DNA from: JAHDHW01 sp963793295
GTDB lineage: Bacteria; Bacteroidota; Bacteroidia; Chitinophagales; Saprospiraceae
Length of the DNA stretch: 64,000 bases
Direction: 5' to 3'
Assembly: GCA_963793295.1 (NCBI GenBank)
Contig: CAWBZX010000027.1
Span: 124,001-188,000, forward strand
Made by a program: the position numbers and the translations under genes. Below are positions 32,849-41,474 of this stretch, piece by piece. The stretch's first letter is position 1, and every line of letters begins with the position of its first letter. The notes beneath the pieces were generated by a model, which ran no database searches, had not been told where the DNA came from, and worked only from the letters and a program-made list of their open reading frames with translations.

Positions 32849-35242
32849 TCAATTAATAATCGAAACATCTCCTTTGTAGTTGATCACTTTTCCGTCGACA
32901 AACTCAATTTCAATATAATAAACAAACACGCCTTGTTGAAGCATTTTACCTCGGAAAGTGCCATCCCAGCCAATTGATTGATCATTGGGTTGAAAAGTAG
33001 GTGCTTCATAGACCAACTCTCCCCAGCGATTGAATATTTTAAAACTGGTTACTTCCCTAACTTGTTCAGCCGGTGTATAAATCCTGAAAATGTCGTTATT
33101 CCCATCCCGGTTTAGCGGTGAAAAAGCATTTGGAATAAATACTCTTCTAGATCTTTTAACATCGATCATTACTTGGGCTTCTGCCTGACAACCAAAATTA
33201 TCCACAACAGTGACCGTGTAAATCGTCGTTTCGGTTGGACTCGCAACGGGATCCAGGCATTGATCACAGCTCAAACCTGCAGCAGGCTGCCAAGTTATCG
33301 AAAAGATACTATCCAAGGGGATATTGACTTCGGCATTTAAGTTATAGGATTGACCATATTGGATAGTAACTTCAGGCGCCAATTGAATATCAAGTTCAAC
33401 AGGTACTGGTAAATAAAACGCTTGATTGATTTCGCAGTCAAAGGTATCTTTTATCGAAATAGAATAATCTCCAGCATTTAAAAAATTGAAAACAGGATCA
33501 GGATAATACGTTTGCCCACCATCAATCGAATACAAATAAGGGCCATTTCCTGCAATGGGCTCGATTGCAATCAATCCGTCATTTCCAAAACAAGTAGGAG
33601 GTTCAAAAAGCAGGTTGAAGTCAGCAATAGAAAGAATTGCTTCATTTATCTCTGCTGAGTCTGAAGCGGTACAGCCGTTTTCTTCATTGGTAACAATCAA
33701 AGTATAAATACCTTGTTGATCAATCAACGGATTCAATGTATTGCTTCCTGAAACAATGTTTCCATCCGCAGTGGTCCATTGATAGGTAAATTCAGGCGTG
33801 GAAGAAGAATTGCTGCCATCAAGCGTCAAAGTGCTTGTTACACAATTCAAAGTCTGGTCAGTTCCGGCATCGGCGATGGGGAGCTCTAGATTTTCAAACA
33901 CAGTCACCGTATCTGTAGCAGCGCAAGTTAGCAAACCGTCATCATAGGTAATAATGAGCTGATAGACTCCGGCACCATCAACTTCAGGGTTGAGGGTATT
34001 CGCGCCATTTAAAATATTCCCACCCTGAGTTAACCACAAATAAGTGATATTTGGACCAATCGTAGAACCATTTCCATCTAGCGAAATTATTGAATTATTA
34101 CAATCAAGTGCTAAAGGCGAGTTAATGACAGCATCAATGGCTACTACCGTCAGATCAAGGTTTACTATACTATCGCAACCTTGATTTGTAGTGAGTGTAT
34201 TGGTATAAAATCCTGAAGTGGAATAAGTATTATTGCCAACGGCTATTTCATCACCCTGACAAATGGTAGCTGAAATATCATTGACAATATCATCCGAAAC
34301 AGTAACTTCTATCGAATCACGCGTAGTGCATCCCTGAGCCGTAACGTCCACCCAATACAAGTCGCTCTGGCTAACTGTTAAAGTCGGATTATTGGAGCCA
34401 TCTTGCCACTGATAGGAAGCATTGGGTGTTGTAGCGTCCAGTATTAGCGTTTCATTATTACAGATAACCGCATCTTCTCCAAGATCCACAGCTGGTGCTG
34501 GATTGATAGTGACCGTTGTGTTGAAGCTATCGCTACAGTCATTATATAGATCTGTTACCGTCAGAGTGACGGTATAGGTTCCTGCATTTGTATAAGTATG
34601 CGAAGGATTCAATTCAGAAGAGGTCGTATTGTCACCAAAATCCCATTGGTAATCAAAACAAGGAACGGCATACCAGTTGAAGGTCATGCTTCCGGAATTG
34701 TCATTATACTGGCCACTATCGCTAAAAGCAACATTTATAGTTGAACCATCACCTTGGTAGTAATATTGATAAATGTGATCAGGATTGTATCCATTCGGAG
34801 ACAAAAATTGATAAGGAGTGTATGAAAAATCGTTGATTATTCCTTGTGAAATGAACTGATTGGAGTTAATATTAAAATAACCATAGCCATCGTAATATCC
34901 AGGTGTGTTTTGCCAAACAGTAAACATGCCTGATACTTCCAGAAAATAAAAACATCCATTATTGCTAGTCGAAAAGTTATGACTAAAAAACGACTGAAAG
35001 GAAGGGGATGAAGTTGCAGTTGACAACAAAACCGGTGTTGAATCCACTGCAACTGTGGAAAAGAAGTTTACGGTTGCTGGAGAGCCACATTGTACTGTAT
35101 CAGTAGGAGTGAAGCTGATAGATTCAATATTGTTGCATTGAGCTGAGGCTTTTGAAAAAGGCCAGAAAGACAACAAAATCATTCCAATTATTAATATTCT
35201 GAATGATTTTAATAGCAGGTTATTGATAAAACGGTTTATCAT
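32849..35242 (-). CDS. PKD-domain protein with T9SS type B (gliding-motility-associated) C-terminal domain
   Basis: 797 residues. Signal peptide at 1-35 (ILIIGMILLSFWPFSKASAQ), a beta-rich N-terminal region, one PKD domain (~195-250; WDFGDNTTSSELNPSHTYTN is diagnostic), several Ig-like repeats of the form YTWxTxxGNI...LNPxVDxxGxYxLIVT, and a C-terminal CHU_C type B sorting domain (FIPNAFSPLNRDGNNDIFRI, then FNRWGELVYE and WDGTFRGK). Type B cargo is moved by T9SS with help from PorP/SprF-like partners, often encoded next door; none is seen here. Probably a cell-surface adhesin. It converges on the 32510 gene. Confidence 0.9.
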   Translation of the reverse strand: MINRFINNLLLKSFRILIIGMILLSFWPFSKASAQCNNIESISFTPTDTVQCGSPATVNFFSTVAVDSTPVLLSTATSSPSFQSFFSHNFSTSNNGCFYFLEVSGMFTVWQNTPGYYDGYGYFNINSNQFISQGIINDFSYTPYQFLSPNGYNPDHIYQYYYQGDGSTINVAFSDSGQYNDNSGSMTFNWYAVPCFDYQWDFGDNTTSSELNPSHTYTNAGTYTVTLTVTDLYNDCSDSFNTTVTINPAPAVDLGEDAVICNNETLILDATTPNASYQWQDGSNNPTLTVSQSDLYWVDVTAQGCTTRDSIEVTVSDDIVNDISATICQGDEIAVGNNTYSTSGFYTNTLTTNQGCDSIVNLDLTVVAIDAVINSPLALDCNNSIISLDGNGSTIGPNITYLWLTQGGNILNGANTLNPEVDGAGVYQLIITYDDGLLTCAATDTVTVFENLELPIADAGTDQTLNCVTSTLTLDGSNSSSTPEFTYQWTTADGNIVSGSNTLNPLIDQQGIYTLIVTNEENGCTASDSAEINEAILSIADFNLLFEPPTCFGNDGLIAIEPIAGNGPYLYSIDGGQTYYPDPVFNFLNAGDYSISIKDTFDCEINQAFYLPVPVELDIQLAPEVTIQYGQSYNLNAEVNIPLDSIFSITWQPAAGLSCDQCLDPVASPTETTIYTVTVVDNFGCQAEAQVMIDVKRSRRVFIPNAFSPLNRDGNNDIFRIYTPAEQVREVTSFKIFNRWGELVYEAPTFQPNDQSIGWDGTFRGKMLQQGVFVYYIEIEFVDGKVINYKGDVSIIN

Positions 35243-35437
35243 TTTGAGCCCATTTATTTTATTAACTGTTTTAGATTCTTCGCGTATGGATGCTCATATA
35301 TTTAACAACAATTTAGCGAAGTTATTACAACACTAAAGTTTGTCAGAAAAATAGAAAAGTAGTGTGTGGATGTTTAAAGAAGGATAGTGATAGAGCTCGT
35401 TTTGTTTTGACGGTAGAACAAAACTAATAAATTTATA

Positions 35438-37882
35438 TTAACTCTGTTTATCATTTTTATCTTTTTCTTCTTTTTTATCAGGCTTTTGGATTTTATCGGG
35501 ATCTTCAACAATGTATTCAATCCGGCGAGGTATCGGGATTTGGACGCCATTTTCACGAAGATATTGGTGAACTTTCAAATTAGTGTTACTAACTACATCG
35601 AGGATATTATCGCCCACCCAATAGTATAAAGAAAATTTAAGTGATTGCTCAACTATTCCCTGGAAATATGCTTTTGGTTCAGGATAACTCAAAACGCCAT
35701 CAACTTCTTTACTTGCTTTTTGCAATAGGTCAATTACAAGATCAGGATCCGTATCAAGAGCAGTTTGGATTGTAATGATAAACCTCCGTTGTTTATTCGT
35801 TAAGGTACGATTGGTAACCCTTCCGCTAATCAAAGTTGCATTTGGGATGATCTCTTCGTCTCCGTTATATTGTAGTATTTTGCTGGATCGGATACCGATG
35901 CTTGTTACGGTACCTTCTATATTTTCAACAATGATAATATCGCCAATGGCAATAGGTCGTTCAAATATCAAAATCAGTCCGGAAATAAAGTTACTCACCA
36001 CATTTTGAAGGCCAAAACCTATCCCGACACCCAGCGTTCCTATGATAAAACTAATTTTGGTTAAGTCCAACCCTGCAAAAATTAATGCCACAAAGAAACC
36101 GATGACCACAAGGGTGTAATTAGAAATTGAAGCGATTGCCATCGGTACTCCTCTTGACAATTTAAATCGGCTCAATATTTCGACTTGTAATAATGTTTTT
36201 ATAAAATTTGCAATCCCCCAACTCAAAAACAGGATAAGGAAAAAGCTAATTATTTTACCTATGGTAATCTCTATTGTTTCCGTTTGAAAACCCCAATTCC
36301 AAATATCTATTACCCATTCAATGACAATATCCCAGAGCATTAGAATTTGTAAGGTATAATAGATCCAAAGAAGGAATATTACTTTTTTAAAAATGAATGT
36401 GATTGAACTTAGTATGTCTTTTCTCCGGCTGAGTACAATTCGGGATTTTAATGCAAAACCTGTTTCAAGGAAGAGGTAGCTTAAGCCTTCAATAATTCGA
36501 TAGGCTGCAACTAAAAGCAACCATATTAAGGACGAATTTACTACTCCAGTGTTTATTAATCTAGATAAATAAACATAGCCAATCAGGTTGGCCAAGATGG
36601 CAATAATGATTAAAATAAAGTACACCGGTCCTGTAATAGACAAAAACTTAAACCAAACAGTCCTTTCGGTATCTGGAGGTGTAATCCTTGATTCATTGCG
36701 CAGAAACCAACCTAAAAATGCAAAAACACCCAAACTTTCGACGAGGCTGATTATTTGTATAGTGTTTTGGGAGTGGAAGAGTAGTAGATCAAAATTGACG
36801 AATAAAAATAGGACTGATAGAAGGTACACGCTCCATCTCAGCGCTTTTATGACCAAGCCCGGAATAATAATAATAAAAAGAAAAAATATTATCAACGTAA
36901 CTCCTAGTTCAAGGATATATGGTTTTCTGGAAAGGATCAAAGATTGAACGATCATTGCAAATAACATCGCAGCAGTTGCAGCCCTGGAAAATATGTATTT
37001 CCCAAGCTCCAATTCTTTTACTTCTTTTATTTGAAGCTCATTGTATTTGCCTTTCATCCACAATAGCGCCAACCAAAAAACGATAAATAGGATAAGTATA
37101 AATAGAATCGAATTGTATTGTAAATTAAAATAATCAGCTACATCCTCCCGGCTATATTTTATAAGTAAATTTAGCGTAAAATCAGAGGCTATACTATCTG
37201 CTTGCTGTTCCATTGCCCAAATTGGAGTTTCTCGGCTGGTCAGTAATTCGCTCAGGGTTTGGGTTTTGTAGTCATTTAACTTTTTTGAATAGGATTCTGC
37301 GTTAATTTGGATATCAACTAAAGTGTTTTGGAGGCTGAGGCATTTACTTAAACTATCATTAAGAACAAGCGTTACTGAATCTATGATACCTAGAATTTTG
37401 TCTATTCTATTTTCTATTGCTTCCGGATAAACCTCTATGGTTCCTTTGGTTTTTGTGAGTAACCAATTTGCATTTGTTTTATTTAATTCATCATTTACTT
37501 CTGATAATTGTAAAGAATAACTTTTTAATTTGTTTTCTTCTTTAACAATTAATGGCACAAACCGACTCCAACGATTTATTGCTGTTTCCAAAACAAAATA
37601 GGGAATGTCCTGATTTAAAACCTGATCGGAAAGGTTGGCTAATTCAATAGCAGTAGATTCAAGGCTATCGGTTAATAGTTGAACATCCTGGATAGTCGAT
37701 TTGGAAATCTTTTGTTGGTAGTCATTATTAGTTTTCTGGATGAGCCTTTCCGCATTCGAGGGGATTTCAGCGAGTGGAATAGCCTGAACTTTCTGCTGAG
37801 TAGTATCAACAGGAAGAGTGATTTGCTGAGCTTTTGTAAAGAATGGAAGTAAAAAAAGAAGTATTAAAAAACGAAGTCTCAT
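35438..37882 (-). CDS. Large MscS-family mechanosensitive channel
   Basis: 814 residues. A signal peptide (MRLRFLILLFLLPFFTKA), a ~200-residue periplasmic helical domain, about ten membrane helices from residue ~255 on, and the MscS core near the C-terminus: GVGIGFGLQNVVSNFISGLI is the pore-lining helix, followed by the beta domain (ERPIAIGDIIIVENIEGTV, IIPNATLISGRVTN). The plan resembles MscK/YbdG-type large channels that open on hypo-osmotic shock. The tail is highly charged (DKIQKPDKKEEKDKNDK). It is monocistronic: a terminator lies upstream at 37995 and 196 bases separate it from the next gene. Confidence 0.92.
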   Translation of the reverse strand: MRLRFLILLFLLPFFTKAQQITLPVDTTQQKVQAIPLAEIPSNAERLIQKTNNDYQQKISKSTIQDVQLLTDSLESTAIELANLSDQVLNQDIPYFVLETAINRWSRFVPLIVKEENKLKSYSLQLSEVNDELNKTNANWLLTKTKGTIEVYPEAIENRIDKILGIIDSVTLVLNDSLSKCLSLQNTLVDIQINAESYSKKLNDYKTQTLSELLTSRETPIWAMEQQADSIASDFTLNLLIKYSREDVADYFNLQYNSILFILILFIVFWLALLWMKGKYNELQIKEVKELELGKYIFSRAATAAMLFAMIVQSLILSRKPYILELGVTLIIFFLFIIIIPGLVIKALRWSVYLLSVLFLFVNFDLLLFHSQNTIQIISLVESLGVFAFLGWFLRNESRITPPDTERTVWFKFLSITGPVYFILIIIAILANLIGYVYLSRLINTGVVNSSLIWLLLVAAYRIIEGLSYLFLETGFALKSRIVLSRRKDILSSITFIFKKVIFLLWIYYTLQILMLWDIVIEWVIDIWNWGFQTETIEITIGKIISFFLILFLSWGIANFIKTLLQVEILSRFKLSRGVPMAIASISNYTLVVIGFFVALIFAGLDLTKISFIIGTLGVGIGFGLQNVVSNFISGLILIFERPIAIGDIIIVENIEGTVTSIGIRSSKILQYNGDEEIIPNATLISGRVTNRTLTNKQRRFIITIQTALDTDPDLVIDLLQKASKEVDGVLSYPEPKAYFQGIVEQSLKFSLYYWVGDNILDVVSNTNLKVHQYLRENGVQIPIPRRIEYIVEDPDKIQKPDKKEEKDKNDKQS

Positions 37883-37994
37883 GGCATTAAAGTTATCAAA
37901 ATATTCTTCATTTACCTATTGGCAATAAAACATTTTTCATTGGCTTAAAAGATTTGGCTTTTAATGTTATTGATTGAAAATAATATAGCTTAAA

Positions 37995-38028
37995 AAAAGC
38001 CCTTTTACATTCAAGTAAAAGAGCTTTT
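37995..38028 (-). terminator. Terminator after the frameshifted secreted protein
   Basis: Hairpin with arms 37995-38008 and 38015-38028 (core CTTTTAC/GTAAAAG with one mismatch inside, and flanking A/T runs). It lies 24 bases beyond the stop at 38052 on the minus strand and before the MscS gene start. Confidence 0.75.
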
Positions 38029-38051
38029 TAAATGCATTTTTCGTTAAACAT

Positions 38052-38264
38052 CTACTTTCTTGCCTTTCTCTCCAAAGTTGCCATATACACCCATTTTAGA
38101 TCTCTTGCAGCCATTCCTTCTTCCATGGCTTGCATTTCTCCGTATGTCATCTTGGCACCGCCATCCCAAGGAGATGAAAAGACCTGGTTCCAGTCTTTAT
38201 ACATATTTACGGTTATATGTGAAGCATAGGTGTCACTTCCTATTGGTGACATAAACCTGAGCAA
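38052..38264 (-). CDS. C-terminal part of a frameshifted secreted protein
   Basis: The translation (LLRFMSPIGSDTYASHITVN, then DWNQVFSSPWDGGAKMTYGE) continues the fold and style of the preceding 38289-38849 part. No ATG or ribosome site precedes it; the open frame starts at a TTG in mid-domain. Reading the short link between the parts in the +1 frame gives TIKNMVDEGKKG, so the original was one protein of about 265 residues. See the N-terminal part for function. Confidence 0.6.
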   Translation of the reverse strand: MLRFMSPIGSDTYASHITVNMYKDWNQVFSSPWDGGAKMTYGEMQAMEEGMAARDLKWVYMATLERKARK

Positions 38265-38288
38265 GTCCCCAGTTTCCCTTTTTTACCT

Positions 38289-38849
38289 TCATCTACCATG
38301 TTTTTGATGGTTGGGCAGGAAAACTTCCATCTCTGCTTTTTCATATTTACCCCCATCTCCCGCAGCTACTTTCATCAAATCTATTGAAGCCACAGTTCCG
38401 ATTGGCATATCAAAGTCATCTTTTGTAGATGCAATTTGCTCCAAATAGACTCTATGAGTTAGATCCCTAGTTTTGGACGAATGATTAATTTTTTTCATTA
38501 AATCATCTTCCGACATTTTAGGATAGGCTGCTTTTGCTCGTTCCATAAGTTGAGCCCAACTGCCGCCTCGCATCATTTTTACGGGATCGTCATACAACTG
38601 GACTGTTAGATATTGGGATCCTTGCTCTTCTCCTCCAGGTTGGAGTGACCAGAGATCCCAACCAATGATATCTCCGTTTTTAGCTCTTTCGGCATGTATT
38701 TTTTCCCAGAAGGCTTCCGTTTCGTTATAGTCCGCTTCTTGTTCATTATCTACTTTCATAAACTCGAATACGAGGTAAAGCTTGTCTTGCGCAGTGGAGA
38801 GATTAATGGCAAAACAAGTCAATAAAAAAAATAAAGTTAGTTTTTTCAT
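38289..38849 (-). CDS. N-terminal part of a frameshifted secreted protein, function unknown
   Basis: 186 residues with a signal peptide (MKKLTLFFLLTCFAINLSTA). The mature part has alternating alpha/beta segments (KLYLVFEFMKV, AFWEKIHAERAKNGDIIGWD, YLTVQLYDDPVKMM, GTVASIDLMKVAAG) that look like a repeated ferredoxin-like or dimeric alpha-beta barrel (NIPSNAP-like) fold; this is inference. The frame ends at AEMEVFLPNHQKHGR because of an extra C in a CCC run; a missing G in a GGG run some 30 bases on brings the frame back, and the rest is at 38052-38264. A perfect stem-loop terminator of the next minus gene lies upstream at 38970. Confidence 0.7.
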   Translation of the reverse strand: MKKLTLFFLLTCFAINLSTAQDKLYLVFEFMKVDNEQEADYNETEAFWEKIHAERAKNGDIIGWDLWSLQPGGEEQGSQYLTVQLYDDPVKMMRGGSWAQLMERAKAAYPKMSEDDLMKKINHSSKTRDLTHRVYLEQIASTKDDFDMPIGTVASIDLMKVAAGDGGKYEKAEMEVFLPNHQKHGR

Positions 38850-38969
38850 CTTATTTCAAGGTTTGGTTAAAAATATATAATCCCTTTAAACTAAGAATTA
38901 AACTAAGAAAACAGAAAAGAACATAGGTTTTTTAGCATCTATTCAATAGGTGAAAAATGAATAAATATA

Positions 38970-39005
38970 AAAAGAGCCAGCTTAAAAATTAAAGCTGGCT
39001 CTTTT
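38970..39005 (-). terminator. Rho-independent terminator
   Basis: Perfect 14-bp inverted repeat (arms 38970-38983 and 38992-39005, core GAGCCAGC/GCTGGCTC) ending in A/T runs on both sides, so it could work in either direction. It lies 22 bases past the stop of the 39028-39645 gene. Confidence 0.88.
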
Positions 39006-39027
39006 AAAAAAGACTACTATTTTATAT

Positions 39028-39645
39028 CTAATTATTTACAGAAAGATCAGTTTGGAGTTGACCCATTATATTTTCTACTGAAGCGTCGATTGGCTCTGTT
39101 GATAACGTTGGTTCCGATTTTACTGGAGAAAGAAGCCTAATTGTCATGTTGCTCATGGAATTATCCTTTTCGAATAAAGGGTGATTCTCTATTGTATTGA
39201 TATTTTTTCCTTTAAAATTTAACGGAGCAATTGAAAGCGGATACGAAAATCTTGACAAAGTATAAAGTCCTCCGGGTTCTCCATTGAAATCTCCTGATTC
39301 ATTACTTGCTTTGATCACACCATCCTGAACTAAAAAGAAAATATAGCCATAATACTCCTCAGAAATATTAGTTCCACCCTTCGCTGTAAATTCAGAATGA
39401 TCTTTAGTAGTTGTGTCATCTGATCCCGTTGATGCAGTCGCTTGATGAAAATACATATTCGGTAATGCACATGGTACATACTTGGTTTTTCCGTTTCGTT
39501 CGGTGCGGATTAAAAATTGTGATGATTCCTCAACACTGCTTGTCAATTCGGAATCACTCACTGTATTATCCTGTGCGGATATAGAAGAAAAACTAGATAG
39601 TATCAAAACTATCATTGCTGTAGTTAAATATTTTTTAGCGCTCAT
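39028..39645 (-). CDS. Hypothetical secreted protein
   Basis: 205 residues with a signal peptide (AMIVLILSSFSSISAQ). The mature protein is soluble and rich in Ser, Thr and Asn, with aromatic beta-like patches (EEYYGYIFFLVQDGVIKASN, LYTLSRFSYPLSIAPLNF). No membrane segment after the signal and no sorting domain, so probably periplasmic. I recognise no family. It is flanked downstream by a strong terminator at 38970-39005 and upstream by a 342-base gap, so it is transcribed alone. Confidence 0.7.
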   Translation of the reverse strand: MSAKKYLTTAMIVLILSSFSSISAQDNTVSDSELTSSVEESSQFLIRTERNGKTKYVPCALPNMYFHQATASTGSDDTTTKDHSEFTAKGGTNISEEYYGYIFFLVQDGVIKASNESGDFNGEPGGLYTLSRFSYPLSIAPLNFKGKNINTIENHPLFEKDNSMSNMTIRLLSPVKSEPTLSTEPIDASVENIMGQLQTDLSVNN

Positions 39646-39900
39646 GGGTTGTGTTTCATAGGAATTTAAAAAATAACTTATTATAGGAAATAGGAAGCGC
39701 TAAACTTAAAACTCGTTGTCATTCTGCATTCTACCTTCTATAATAAGGAAGAATAATAGGGGATACGAAATACGTATTAAAAAGTTTCAAATATGAAATA
39801 TAGTTATGGCGGGTAATTTGGAAAGTAATCTAAGTGCTTAAATGATAGGTTTTATTTCAATTTTACTCTTTTTGTGACGTAGAAAAACACCTGTAAAGAC

Positions 39901-39937
39901 CAATCCTGAATGTTCAAATGACGAACATCCAGGATTG
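39901..39937 (-). terminator. Long stem-loop downstream of the DUF1579-like gene
   Basis: Inverted repeat with 15-base arms (39901-39915, 39923-39937; CAATCCTG / CAGGATTG at the base) and a 7-base loop. The single mismatch is a G.U pair when read as minus-strand RNA, which favours a minus-strand function. No T-run follows directly, so it is a weak terminator or a processing signal. The rest of the 39646-39987 gap holds nothing recognisable. Confidence 0.55.
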
Positions 39938-39987
39938 GAAAAGCTGAGTCAATAAGTATTTATCTTATTGAGGAGAAATCGAAATGA

Positions 39988-40533
39988 TTAATCTTTACTT
40001 TTCTTGCGCTTTTTACTTTTTTTAGCATTCTTCTTTTTGTAAGTTCCATCAAAAATCTTTGACCAGGACTCTCCTTCATCAGAGCTCTGTTCCCATATTT
40101 GTTGAACAGTTCCATCTTTGTTTTCCGTCCAGGTAATGCGATTGCCGAGTAGGCCGTCTCCCGTTTCGATCAGATTCTCAAGAATCATTTTATTGCCTGC
40201 TTTCCGGCCTTTGAGATAAAGCGTTAAGCTTGTATTGTCAACCCAGTATTGCTCCCATTGACCAGTAGCGGGATTGTATTTGTTGAGGCTGGTACCAATG
40301 TATTTGCTTTTTGCAGATTGAAAAGATTCCTGAATGGCAAAACCATTGACAATGGTGTCTATTTTACTAAAACCCAAAGTGTCTTCAGTGCCGGTTCTGT
40401 AAACAATCCATTCGCCAATCCAAAAATCAAATTCACGATATTTTAAATTTTCATCATTTACATCTGTATCATTTTGAGCGATAAGGTTTGAAAGCAGAAA
40501 AGGGAACAGGAGCAGGAGAATCAGTTTTTTCAT
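39988..40533 (-). CDS. DUF1579-like secreted protein
   Basis: 181 residues. Signal peptide (MKKLILLLLFPFLLSNLIAQ), then REFDFWIGEWIVYRTGT (the DFWIGEW core recurs in DUF1579 and lipocalin-like proteins), followed by strands SLNKYNPATGQWEQYWVD, TWTENKDGTVQQIWEQSSDE. This fits a lipocalin-like barrel of unknown ligand. The C-terminus is a dense basic stretch (KKKNAKKSKKRKKSK), unusual for an exported protein and possibly an anchor for nucleic acid or envelope polymer. A long stem-loop follows at 39901-39937. Confidence 0.75.
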   Translation of the reverse strand: MKKLILLLLFPFLLSNLIAQNDTDVNDENLKYREFDFWIGEWIVYRTGTEDTLGFSKIDTIVNGFAIQESFQSAKSKYIGTSLNKYNPATGQWEQYWVDNTSLTLYLKGRKAGNKMILENLIETGDGLLGNRITWTENKDGTVQQIWEQSSDEGESWSKIFDGTYKKKNAKKSKKRKKSKD

Positions 40534-40659
40534 TCATTTAAAAATTTTGACTTTAAAAGTCGGGTTTTAGAATAGAGCTATCTTTTTTGTAAAAAAGTAA
40601 AATTACAACAGAAAAGGAAGAAAAGAATGGAAATATTGTTTCGAAACTGCATAAAATAA

Positions 40660-40706
40660 AAAAACCGCCTTGAAGGTTGGATGTTCTTGCGTCAAGGCGA
40701 TTTTTT
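40660..40706 (-). terminator. Terminator after the EEP-fold T9SS protein
   Basis: Stem CGCCTTGA/TCAAGGCG (40666-40673, 40692-40699) with 18-base loop and a run of T on the minus strand. It lies about 250 bases beyond the stop at 40959, so the intervening stretch would be untranslated or hold a lost gene; no open frame of interest is seen there. Confidence 0.7.
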
Positions 40707-40958
40707 AGAGGTAGTTAAGTAGTACGTTTTGTTCAATTCTATAGAACTGAATTGGGTAACAAATGTATCAGGTAATGGGTATGGAATCAATACCATGTTT
40801 TTGGTATTTTAAGTTGTCGCTGTTTTTATATATAAATAATGAATATTTTTTTCGCAGGACATTCAAAATCAAAGGATTAAGTATAAAGCTTATGTTTGGG
40901 AATAGCTACCAATAATTCAGAGGAAAGCATTCATTCTTTTGTTGGCTCTTTATGTAGG

Positions 40959-41474
40959 TTATCTCAAAAGCATCATTTTCTTGATTGCCGTGAATTCACC
41001 GGCTTTTATTTTAATAAAATACATGCCTTCATTCAAATCAATGGCGTTGAAATCGTAAGAATAGGCTCCGGAATTTTGATATTCATTTACAAGATTTGCA
41101 ACTTTTAATCCAACCATGTTATAAATAGAAAGACTTACATTTGATTTTTTGGGCAGATAATATTTGATTGTTGTTATTCGGTCAAATGGATTGGGTTCAT
41201 TTTGCTGGAGTAGGAATTCGATTGAAGCGTGATGGGCATTATTTTCTAAACCGGTCATGTTTTCTAAAAAAAAATCGCTTACTACAGGAATATGGTCAGA
41301 AGCAATCACAGCATCTTCCTGGAGAAGATTATAAGTGTTTAGCGTATCCTCAGGGAGTGTTCTGGTGAAAAGTACATAATTGTTGGAAAGCGCTAAAATG
41401 GAACCCGTGTAAATAATAAAGTCAAGTCTGCCAGGACTAAAACTGCTGTTTTCATTAAACCAGGTTAAATTCAT
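40959..41474 (-). CDS. C-terminal part of a T9SS endonuclease/exonuclease/phosphatase-fold protein (frameshifted)
   Basis: Begins (ATG 41474) with LTWFNENSSFSPGRLDFIIY, the continuation of the EEP domain coded upstream in another frame, and includes the catalytic SDHIPVVSDF. A type A T9SS sorting domain follows: NEPNPFDRITTIKYYLPKKS, then VSLSIYNMVGLKVANLV, ending in FTAIKKMMLLR. The frame differs from the N-terminal part by one base: an extra A in TTTAACC near 41465. Removing it gives one protein of about 585 residues. Confidence 0.8.
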   Translation of the reverse strand: MNLTWFNENSSFSPGRLDFIIYTGSILALSNNYVLFTRTLPEDTLNTYNLLQEDAVIASDHIPVVSDFFLENMTGLENNAHHASIEFLLQQNEPNPFDRITTIKYYLPKKSNVSLSIYNMVGLKVANLVNEYQNSGAYSYDFNAIDLNEGMYFIKIKAGEFTAIKKMMLLR

